Source of the DNA: an uncultured Erythrobacteraceae bacterium
Lineage (GTDB): Bacteria > Pseudomonadota > Alphaproteobacteria > Sphingomonadales > Sphingomonadaceae
Assembly (NCBI GenBank): GCA_946482075.1
Contig: CAMLQG010000002.1
Location: 15,303-79,302, forward strand
DNA: 64,000 bases
Reading direction: 5' to 3'
Shown here: piece by piece, positions 47,406 to 55,078 of the stretch
Numbering within the stretch: position 1 is the first letter of the stretch
How the letters are laid out: every line of letters begins with the position of its first letter
Program-made: the position numbers and the translations under genes
Notes under the pieces: model-generated
The model's input: only the letters and a program-made list of their open reading frames with translations
What the model was told of the DNA's origin: nothing
The model's database searches: none

Positions 47406-49820
47406 ATGACTGAGGGACGCAACCACAAGACACTCCTGCTTGCCGTCTGGCCTTTCGCTGTCGTGGTGGGATTGCTTGGTGGCGTGTTGCTGTGGTGGGG
47501 AGGCGAATTGGCGCTTCTCGGCGGTTCGATCTATTATGTGCTGTCGGGTGTTTTGCTGCTGGCAAGCGCGGTTCAGCTGTTGCGCGGCAAAGCTTGGGGC
47601 GCCTGGCTTTACGGGCTGTTCTGGGTGATCACGCTCGGCTGGTCCGTCTGGGAATCCGGCAGCGATTTCTGGGCTCTCCTCGCCCGGCTTGGTCTGCCCA
47701 CCGGGATGGGGCTCTGGTTGCTGTTGCCCTTTGTACGCAACGCACTCGATGGAGATCGCCCCTTCGCCAGACGGGGCCTGGTCATAAGCCTCGGCGTGCC
47801 GGCCCTCGCCGCCGTCCTGATCGGCGCAGGTTTGCACCTGCTGCGGAACGAACCTGCCGATCCGGTCTTCCAGCGCGGCGTGGCCGACCAAGCGGCACTG
47901 GCTGCCGCGAAGCTGCCTGCGAAAACCATCAACACCGATGGCGACTGGATTGCTTTCGGCAATGACCGGGGCGGCAGTCGCTTCAGTGGCCTGGACCAGA
48001 TCAACAGGGCGAATGTCGGTCAGCTCGAAGTCGCCTGGACGGCGCGTGTCGGCGGCACGAACCTCAAGCATGTGCCCAACTTCCAGTCAGCTGCGATCAA
48101 GGTCGGCGAACTCGTCTACATCTGCAAGCCGAACAACGAGATCGTCGCGATCGATGCTGCCACCGGCAAGATACGGTGGCGCAACGATCCGAAGACCGAC
48201 AATGGCGGCCTGACATTCACCGCAACCTGCCGTGGCACCTCCTACTATCGGGTGCCCGATGCCGTCGGCGCCTGTGCGCAGCGTATCTACACCAACACGA
48301 TCGACGGGCGGCTGATCGCCATGGACGCGCTGGACGGCAAGCCTTGCGCCGGTTTCGGTTCCAACGGGCAAGTCTCGCTGCTCAAGGGCCTCGGCACCTT
48401 CGACAAGGGCTATTACTATCCCAGTTCGCCACCGGCTGTCGTGCGCGGCAAGCTGGTCTTGGGCGGCTGGGTGTCCGACAATCAATATGAGGGCGAGCCG
48501 TCAGGCGTGATCCGCGCATTCGATGCGGTAACGGGCAAGTTCGCTTGGGCATTCGATGTCGGCCGCCTCGACCGGCAGAGTGAACCGGCGGAAGGCGAGA
48601 CCTACACGCCCAACACCCCCAACAGCTGGGCACCGATGAGTTCGGACGAGGCGCTGGGACTGGTCTATGCGCCGACCGGTAATGCCGTGCCCGACAATTT
48701 CGGCGGCCAACGCCGACCCTTCGATGACCAGTTCAGCAGCGCGGTGATCGCGATCGATGCCGAAACCGGCAAGTTGCGCTGGTCCTTCCAGACCACGCAT
48801 CACGATCTGTGGGATTACGACGTCCCTTCGCAGCCCACGCTTGCCGATATCCGCACGGCCTCGGGCATCGAAAAGCTGCTCGTAGTGGGAACCAAGCGCG
48901 GCGAGATGTTCGTACTCGACCGGGCGACCGGAAAGCCGCTCAGGCATGTCAGCGAACGCAAGGTCCCGACCGGCGGAGCGGTGCCCGAAGAACGGGTATC
49001 TCCCACCCAGCCTTTCTCCGACGGGATCCCGTCCGTCTCCGGCCCCGAACTGATCGAAAGCAAGATGTGGGGCATCACGCCCATCGATCAGCTCTGGTGC
49101 CGCAGGGAGTTCCGTCGCAGCCGCTGGGAAGGGCCGATGACCCCGCCCGCACTGGACAAGCTGACCCTGGTCAATCCAGGCTATGCCGGCGGGAACAACT
49201 GGAGCTCTGTCTCGATCGACCCGGATCGCGGGATCATGGTCACGCCTTCGCTTTACATGCCGAACCTGGTGAAGCTGATCACGCGCAAGCAGGCGGATGC
49301 GGAAGGGCTCAAGCCCAGGTCGGATGGTGCCGGCGGGCACGGCGTGGGCGGCCCGGCGGCCCAGGCCAATACCCCCTACGGCCTGTGGGTCGGATCGTTC
49401 CTCTCGCCGCTCGGCGTACCGTGCAACCAACCGCCCTATGCGAAGCTGACAGCGATCGATCTGGTCAGCGGCAAGCTGGTCTGGAGCAAGCCCTTCGGCA
49501 CTGCTGCCGAAAGCGGGCCGCTGGGCATCAGGTCGCATATCCCGCTGACGATCGGCGCGCCCAGTTGGGGCGGCGCGATCGTCACGCGCGGTGGGCTGAC
49601 CTTCATCAGCGGCAGCCAGGACCAGCATGTTCGGGCTTTCGATACCGTTACCGGCAAGGAAGTGTGGAAGGCCCGCTTGCCGGCTGGCGGGCAGGCCACG
49701 CCGTCGACCTATCTGACGAAGGACGGGCGCCAGATCCTGCTGGTCGTGGCGGGCGGCGCGCCGATGATCCAGGCGCGGACGGGCGACTATATCGTCGCTT
49801 ACGCACTGAAGAGGAAATAA
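47406..49820 (+). CDS. Membrane-bound PQQ-dependent dehydrogenase, glucose/quinate/shikimate family
   Basis: About 804 residues from ATG 47406 (GGGAG 10 nt upstream; 47397 and 47313 are other starts), close to E. coli Gcd length. The first 140 residues form about five TM helices (LLAVWPFAVVVGLLGGVLLW, YYVLSGVLLLASAVQLL). The rest is an eight-bladed quinoprotein propeller starting DWIAFGNDRGGSRFSGLDQI. Active-site features matching the glucose enzymes are visible: HHDLWDYDVPSQPTLAD (catalytic Asp) and VGTKRGEMFVLD (Lys contacting PQQ). It oxidises an aldose or quinate/shikimate in the periplasm and passes electrons to ubiquinone. Confidence 0.93.
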   Translation: MTEGRNHKTLLLAVWPFAVVVGLLGGVLLWWGGELALLGGSIYYVLSGVLLLASAVQLLRGKAWGAWLYGLFWVITLGWSVWESGSDFWALLARLGLPTGMGLWLLLPFVRNALDGDRPFARRGLVISLGVPALAAVLIGAGLHLLRNEPADPVFQRGVADQAALAAAKLPAKTINTDGDWIAFGNDRGGSRFSGLDQINRANVGQLEVAWTARVGGTNLKHVPNFQSAAIKVGELVYICKPNNEIVAIDAATGKIRWRNDPKTDNGGLTFTATCRGTSYYRVPDAVGACAQRIYTNTIDGRLIAMDALDGKPCAGFGSNGQVSLLKGLGTFDKGYYYPSSPPAVVRGKLVLGGWVSDNQYEGEPSGVIRAFDAVTGKFAWAFDVGRLDRQSEPAEGETYTPNTPNSWAPMSSDEALGLVYAPTGNAVPDNFGGQRRPFDDQFSSAVIAIDAETGKLRWSFQTTHHDLWDYDVPSQPTLADIRTASGIEKLLVVGTKRGEMFVLDRATGKPLRHVSERKVPTGGAVPEERVSPTQPFSDGIPSVSGPELIESKMWGITPIDQLWCRREFRRSRWEGPMTPPALDKLTLVNPGYAGGNNWSSVSIDPDRGIMVTPSLYMPNLVKLITRKQADAEGLKPRSDGAGGHGVGGPAAQANTPYGLWVGSFLSPLGVPCNQPPYAKLTAIDLVSGKLVWSKPFGTAAESGPLGIRSHIPLTIGAPSWGGAIVTRGGLTFISGSQDQHVRAFDTVTGKEVWKARLPAGGQATPSTYLTKDGRQILLVVAGGAPMIQARTGDYIVAYALKRK

Positions 49821-50069
49821 GGGCATGCCGGACCAGCGGCATCTTGCGGACACTCCATAAACGAAACTCCACGGGGGGTGTCAGGGCAAAAGATGGGCCG
49901 AGGTTGGGAGCCCAGGGATAGGCGCTGTCGGTGTTGTCAGACCAAATGCACCCGCTAGTTTGAATGGGCTGGCATTCGTCGCCGCACGGTTTCAGGATTG
50001 CTATAACCTTGCTGAGAATTGGCTTGGAAATAGGAGCGGCGGATAGAGACTTCGCGCATCACTGCCCCG

Positions 50070-50330
50070 TTGGTCGGTTACTATCTGGCGCTCGGTTCAG
50101 AGCTGGTGTTCGTCGGCGATGACGGCAGCACGGAGCCCAACGACGCGACGCGGCAACGGGGTGTCGAAGCGAGCCTCTTCTGGCGCCCGACCAACTGGCT
50201 GACGTTGGATGCCTCCGCCACCGTCACGCATGCTCGGTTCCATGAAGTCGAACCAGGACAAGACCGCATACCGAATTCGGTGAGTGAAGTGATCGCCGCC
50301 GGTGCAGCCTCGCCCTTTCAGCGGACATAG
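50070..50330 (+). pseudogene. TonB-dependent receptor barrel fragment
   Basis: 86 codons, from a TTG, reading SELVFVGDDGSTEPNDATRQ, GVEASLFWRPTNWLTLDASATVTHARF and PGQDRIPNSVSEVIAAGAAS. This is the late-barrel region of a TonB receptor class, with no plug, signal or C-terminal strands. Flanking bases 49821-50069 carry no more of the receptor that I can read. It is a relic. Confidence 0.7.
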
Positions 50331-50804
50331 ATGCCCAATCCCCTCGCTTGCAATTATGTCGCTTTGCGATATATTTATAAGTGAGGGGATTTGGCGTTTT
50401 CGCGAGACCACGGCGCGCGAAGGAAAGGCGGGGCGATGTTCGTCCTTTCAATTCTCTGCAGGGGAATAGGAAGCGAATTTGCCTGGCTGACCATTCTCAT
50501 CGCTTGCCTGATCGAGGCGTTTTCGCAGGTCGTTGATACGCGATCGGACTATGAGAGGAACAGGTGATGGCGTTCCGCAATTGGTGCTATCCCGCCCTGG
50601 TGATACATGTGAAAGAGGGCAACATGCCGGACCGCGGAGCGTTGCGTGTTCTCGTGAAACGCATGCGCCGTGAAGCTTTCTCGGAAGTCCGCGATCCCGT
50701 GCAGCGACGATACAAGGTCCGACAAGCGATCAACGCGTTGTTCGTCCGGTAGCGGGTCCATCACGTTCGCCTCGTCAGGGACAAGACATCCAACTGATAC
50801 CATC
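50331..50804. other. Relic-like intergenic region
   Basis: No confident gene. Open frames at 50436 (43 residues, one hydrophobic segment), 50564-50752 and 50549-50803 (opposite strand) overlap each other and match no family I know. Confidence 0.4.
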
Positions 50805-51218
50805 CTAGGCGCTGCGGTCGATCCGGTCGACCAGTCCCGTCAACATGGGTCCTATTCGACGGATTTCCTCGCGATGCGTCGCGCTCAACGCCTCGAGCAC
50901 GCGATGCGCATCATCGGTTAGTTCCAGAACAGCCCGCCGCTTGTCGTTTGGCGAAGGACGCCGGCGGACGAGACCCTGCGCTTCGAGACGGTCGATCAGT
51001 CCCGTTGCGCTATGCGGTTTCAGGATCAGTCGTTCGGCAACGTGACCGATCGTGGCCTCTTCAAACGAGCTCGCACGGATTACCAGCAGGGCCTGATGCT
51101 GCTGCGGCGTAAGACCGCGCTCGGCGGCTTCTCCTTCGCTGAACGCAACAAACTGACGCAAGGCAAAACGAAACTCGGCGAGAGCCGCGTAGTCATCGTC
51201 GGTCAGAGCTTTTCGCAT
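50805..51218 (-). CDS. MarR family transcriptional regulator
   Basis: 137 residues from ATG 51218, with AGGTG about 7 nt upstream. The winged HTH is TPQQHQALLVIRASSFEEAT then IGHVAERLILKPHSATGLID with RLEAQGLVRRRPSPNDKRRA forming the wing. It is divergent from the ClC channel gene across 96 bp that contains a perfect 9-3-9 palindrome, the expected shape of a MarR operator. It probably represses itself and the channel gene. The ligand is not known. Confidence 0.93.
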   Translation of the reverse strand: MRKALTDDDYAALAEFRFALRQFVAFSEGEAAERGLTPQQHQALLVIRASSFEEATIGHVAERLILKPHSATGLIDRLEAQGLVRRRPSPNDKRRAVLELTDDAHRVLEALSATHREEIRRIGPMLTGLVDRIDRSA

Positions 51219-51258
51219 GATCAGCACCTAACAGAAATCGTGCGCCGTGACCATTGAT

Positions 51259-51279
51259 CTATATCGTGTTACGATATAG
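51259..51279. promoter_or_regulatory. Putative MarR operator between marR-type gene and ClC gene
   Basis: Half-sites CTATATCGT and ACGATATAG are perfect inverted copies separated by GTT. The site lies 40 bp before the regulator ATG and 35 bp before the channel ATG, where it would cover both promoters; TATAGT within it can serve as a -10 element. Confidence 0.75.
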
Positions 51280-51314
51280 TTGGCGCACTCCCGCCGATCG
51301 GGGATCCGACCCTC

Positions 51315-53078
51315 ATGACTTCCCTTGCCCATTCTTCCCGGCCTGCCCTGGGCGATCATAGCGCGGACCGTCGCATGCTGCTCCTGGCCGGTGCGGCCAT
51401 AATTGCCGGGACCGGCGGCGCATTGGGGGCATGGATCTTGCTGAAGGCAATCGCGCTCGCGACGAATCTCTTCTGGTTTGGCCACGCTTCCTTCGCACCC
51501 GCCCAGATCACCGACAACGCGCTTGGCCTCGGCCTTGTCGCCGTTCCTATCATCGGCAGCTTCATCGTCGGCCTCATGGCCCGCTTCGGCTCGGAGAAGA
51601 TTCGGGGACACGGTATCCCCGAAGCGATCGAGACGATACTGTATGGGGAAAGTCGTCTCTCGCTCAAAGTAGCGCTGCTCAAGCCGCTCTCCTCAGCCAT
51701 TTCGATCGGCAGCGGGGGCCCGTTCGGTGCGGAAGGCCCCATCATCATGACGGGAGGCGCGATCGGCTCGCTCTTCGCGCAGTCTTTCCGCCTGAGCGCT
51801 GCCGAACGCAAGACGCTGCTCGTATCCGGCGCAGCGGCGGGAATGACGGCGATCTTCGGAACACCCATAGCAGCGATCCTTCTTGCAGTCGAAGTTCTGC
51901 TCTTCGAATGGAAGCCGCGCAGCTTCGTGCCGGTGGTTCTTGCGGTGCTTACGTCCTTTCTCTGGCGGCCGATCCTGATCGATGCAGGCCCCCTGTTTCC
52001 CGTGCAGCACCTGATCGCTCTCTCCCCAGCCCTGATCGGTATTTCCCTTTCTGTCGGGGCCCTGGCCGGAATTCAGGCATCGCTCCTTTCGAACCTGCTC
52101 TACCGGGTCGAAGACCTGTTCGCCCACCTGCCCGTTCACTGGATGTGGTGGCCGGCGCTCGGAGGGCTGGTGGTGGGCCTGGGCGGTGTTGCCGATGCGC
52201 ATGTTCTGGGTGCCGGCTATGAAAGCATTCGCGGCCTTCTGGAGGGTTCGCTCGAGTTGCGCGTCGTTCTCAGCCTGCTGATCGTGAAGGCCGTGGTCTG
52301 GCTGGTCGCACTGGGCTCGGGCACCTCGGGCGGCGTGCTCGCGCCCCTACTGTTGATGGGCGGTGCGCTCGGATTCCTGCTCGGGTACTACCTTCCTGGC
52401 GGAAGCGCGCTCTGGGCGCTGGCGGGCATGGCGGGTATCTTGAGCGGGGCCATGCGCGCACCTCTTACCGCAGCGCTTTTTGCAGTCGAACTGACCAACG
52501 ACTTCGCGATGCTGCCGTTCGCCATGGCAGCGTCCGCAAGTGCCTATGCGATCAGCGTCCTTACCATGCGCCGCTCGATCCTGACCGAGAAGATCGCCCG
52601 CCGCGGCCGCCATGTACTTCAAGAATATTCGATCGATCCCTTCGATTTCATGCAGGTCGACCAGGTGATGACGAAGGCCCCCAAAACTCTGCCGGGCTCG
52701 CTTTCGGTATCGAAGACCATCGCGTTCTTCAGTGACGAGGCTTCTTTCCGGACCTACCCGGTAATTGATCCGGAAGGACGCCTGTTGGGTCTCGTCTCGC
52801 GCTCCGATGCGCTTCGCTGGCAAGTAGAAGGCGCGCCGCTGGAAGCGACACTGTCAGAAGTCCTGTCCGACGCATCTCAGCCGAGCGGCCTGGAGAGCGA
52901 TCCGCTGAGCCATATAGCGGATATGATGGTCGAGGCGGGCACGGGTCGGCTGCCAATCGTTGAACGCACCTCGAACCGCGTCGTCGGCATCGTGACTCGT
53001 CACGATCTGTTGAAGATCCGCGATGCCCATCGCAACGCCGAGCGAGAGCGTAGCGCCCGCCCCGCTCAGGCCGAGTGA
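51315..53078 (+). CDS. ClC family chloride channel/transporter with C-terminal CBS domains
   Basis: 587 residues. The ClC selectivity sequences are present: GSGGPFGAEGP (132-142), with gating Glu140, and GTSGGVLAPLLLMGGALG. The second region AILLAVEVLLFEW has a Glu near the proton-pathway position of exchangers, so H+/Cl- exchange is likely, though fluoride specificity cannot be excluded. Residues about 445-565 hold two CBS domains (VDQVMTKAPKTLPGSLSVSK, and RLPIVERTSNRVVGIVTRHD) that bind nucleotides or sense state. It is divergent from and probably controlled by the MarR gene. Confidence 0.94.
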   Translation: MTSLAHSSRPALGDHSADRRMLLLAGAAIIAGTGGALGAWILLKAIALATNLFWFGHASFAPAQITDNALGLGLVAVPIIGSFIVGLMARFGSEKIRGHGIPEAIETILYGESRLSLKVALLKPLSSAISIGSGGPFGAEGPIIMTGGAIGSLFAQSFRLSAAERKTLLVSGAAAGMTAIFGTPIAAILLAVEVLLFEWKPRSFVPVVLAVLTSFLWRPILIDAGPLFPVQHLIALSPALIGISLSVGALAGIQASLLSNLLYRVEDLFAHLPVHWMWWPALGGLVVGLGGVADAHVLGAGYESIRGLLEGSLELRVVLSLLIVKAVVWLVALGSGTSGGVLAPLLLMGGALGFLLGYYLPGGSALWALAGMAGILSGAMRAPLTAALFAVELTNDFAMLPFAMAASASAYAISVLTMRRSILTEKIARRGRHVLQEYSIDPFDFMQVDQVMTKAPKTLPGSLSVSKTIAFFSDEASFRTYPVIDPEGRLLGLVSRSDALRWQVEGAPLEATLSEVLSDASQPSGLESDPLSHIADMMVEAGTGRLPIVERTSNRVVGIVTRHDLLKIRDAHRNAERERSARPAQAE

Positions 53079-53441
53079 CTTCGCATCAGCGAGGGATATG
53101 CGCAATACGCGGCGCCGGCTTCGAGAAAATCCAGACGATCGATCTGCAGCTGGCAATCGGTACCGCATCGCTCACCCATTTCCAGATCATGACCAGAACC
53201 GTCAGGGAACGCGAAGCTCACGTCGCGGAAGTTCGACGCAATGGGCTATAGAGCCCGCGGTTCATCCAGAAGCTACCTTCTACAAGGTGGATAGTCAGGC
53301 CATCCAGAACGAGACCGAGATCGGCCATTTTTTGGTGGCACGCGCATCGGATCGCCGGCATCTGGAGGACGCGCAAAAAAATCATCATTCACAATACGGG
53401 TTTGCGCGCGCCGTTTGTCATCTCTCAAGACGGCAAAGCCA
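53079..53441. other. Intergenic region without a gene
   Basis: About 360 bp; no open frame with family similarity. It should contain the promoter of the sigma-factor operon, but I could not identify a specific -35/-10 pair. Confidence 0.45.
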
Positions 53442-54023
53442 ATGATCGACGACGAGCAGCTGAACATCTGGTTCACGACCACCATACTGCCCCTCGAAGG
53501 GCAGTTGCTTTCCTATCTGCGGCGGCACTTGAAAGCGCAGCATGAAGTTCGCGACACGCTTCACGACGTCTATGAACGGGCCTTGACGGGCGCAAGCAAG
53601 GGGCTGCCGCAGCACGACCGGGCCTATGTCTTCACCATCGCGCGCAATCTGCTGATCACGCGAGTGAAGCGCGGCCGGATCGTATCGTTCGATCTCGTCG
53701 CCGATCTCGATGATCTCCCGCTCGACGAGGATCTGCTCACGCCGGAACGCCACGCCAGCGCGCGCCAGGACCTGCGGCGCGCTCTGGAAGGGATGGAGCG
53801 CCTGCCACCGCGGTGTCGGGAAGTCGTTCGGCTTCGCAAGGTGGAAGGGCTCTCGACCAGAGAAGTCGCGGATCGCCTGAATGTGGGAATCGACGCGGTA
53901 GAGCGGCAGATGACGCTCGGCATGCGGGCGCTGACCGATTTCATGCTGGGTGGCGAAGGCCGCGTGCAGCACAAGATATATGGCCCGCTCGCAAGGCTCC
54001 GGAAAGGTTCGGGCCATGATTGA
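53442..54023 (+). CDS. ECF sigma factor, FecI-like
   Basis: 193 residues from ATG 53442. Sigma region 2 spans about 25-90 (DTLHDVYERALTGASKG, RAYVFTIARNLLITRVKRGR) and region 4 about 115-175 (ALEGMERLPPRCREVVRLRK then GLSTREVADRLNVGIDAVER). It overlaps the FecR-like gene by 8 bp, the standard arrangement in cell-surface signalling, where the sigma factor directs transcription of the nearby TonB receptor operon. Confidence 0.93.
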   Translation: MIDDEQLNIWFTTTILPLEGQLLSYLRRHLKAQHEVRDTLHDVYERALTGASKGLPQHDRAYVFTIARNLLITRVKRGRIVSFDLVADLDDLPLDEDLLTPERHASARQDLRRALEGMERLPPRCREVVRLRKVEGLSTREVADRLNVGIDAVERQMTLGMRALTDFMLGGEGRVQHKIYGPLARLRKGSGHD

Positions 54024-54978
54024 TCGGCTGGAAGAACGCGCGGCAAGGTTCCTGCTGCGCCGGGAGCAAAGCGATTGGTCGGCGGCGGACCAGCAGGCAC
54101 TCGATAGCTGGCTCGCGGAATCGATGCGCCACAAGGCTGTCTACTGGCGGCTCCGGCACGGCTGGTCGCAGGCCGACCGGGTCGGCGCGCTTAATCTTCC
54201 GGCCCAGCCTGTTCGCGAACGCGCCCCGTTCTTCGGCGCCGTTTGGCTGAAGGCCGCGGCACTGATCGCAGCGATGCTGATACCTCTGGCCTTGGCGACG
54301 ATGACGGTTTTCGATTGGAACGCGCAGCCGGAATATACCTATTACAACACGAAGCTCGGCGAGCGTAAGGTCATCGCCTTTCCCGATGGCACGCGGGTAG
54401 ATCTCAACACGGATAGCGCGATACGGGTCGAGCTGACTGACAGGAAACGCATCGTCCGCCTGGATCGCGGCGAGGCCTTCTTCGACGTGGCGCATGATCG
54501 CACCCGGCCATTTTACGTGTTCACGGGCGATCGGCTGGTGAAAGTGCTGGGCACTAAATTCGGTATACGCCGCGAAGGCGCGCGCACCGTGGCCGCGGTT
54601 GTCGAAGGGCGGGTTCAATTCGGCCGCGTCGTGAAAGGGGAGGTTCGCGAGACGCTGATCCTGAAGCGCGGCGATTCCGCGATCTCTCAGGGCAGCCAGA
54701 CACTGGCGGTCTATGACAAGATGGATGCGGTGACGAACAATCTCGGCTGGATGCGGGGCTTGCTGATCTTTGACCGGATGTCGCTGTCCGACGCGGCAGG
54801 CGAGTTCAACCGCTACAATCACCGCAAGCTCGTCATTGCCGATGAGAAGCTGGGCAAGATCAGGATCGGCGGTGCGTTCCGGCCCGAGAATGTGGAGACG
54901 TTCGCCCGGCTCATGGCCGATGCCTACGGCCTGCGGGTGGAGGAAACCGAAACCGAGATCCGTGTTTCGCAAGATTGA
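54016..54978 (+). CDS. FecR-family anti-sigma / sigma-regulator
   Basis: 320 residues from ATG 54016, overlapping the sigma gene. It has an N-terminal DUF4880-type cytoplasmic part (ERAARFLLRREQSDWSAADQ, ALDSWLAESMRHKAVYWRL), one TM helix (about 75-97, AAALIAAMLIPLALATMTVF), a periplasmic FecR domain (GERKVIAFPDGTRVDLNTDS, FYVFTGDRLVKVLGTKFGIR) and a C-terminal STN-interacting part (FNRYNHRKLVIADEKLGKI). It should relay the receptor's substrate signal across the inner membrane to the sigma factor. Confidence 0.94.
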   Translation: MIDRLEERAARFLLRREQSDWSAADQQALDSWLAESMRHKAVYWRLRHGWSQADRVGALNLPAQPVRERAPFFGAVWLKAAALIAAMLIPLALATMTVFDWNAQPEYTYYNTKLGERKVIAFPDGTRVDLNTDSAIRVELTDRKRIVRLDRGEAFFDVAHDRTRPFYVFTGDRLVKVLGTKFGIRREGARTVAAVVEGRVQFGRVVKGEVRETLILKRGDSAISQGSQTLAVYDKMDAVTNNLGWMRGLLIFDRMSLSDAAGEFNRYNHRKLVIADEKLGKIRIGGAFRPENVETFARLMADAYGLRVEETETEIRVSQD

Positions 54979-55078
54979 AGCGGTAAAAATTTTTCCTGCG
55001 GGATAGGGGTTTTCAGAGCCCGGATGTCCTAAGGATCGAGGGCAGGAAAACACTGCCCGGTCATGGAGGGGGACTGGG

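Noticed and set aside
50549..50803. 84-codon minus-strand frame
   Set aside because: It overlaps a plus-strand frame of similar size, has no convincing ribosome site and matches no family I know, so it was left in the gap entry.
53415..53441. TTG start for the sigma factor
   Set aside because: The upstream nine codons add nothing family-like; ATG 53442 begins the conserved N-terminal region.
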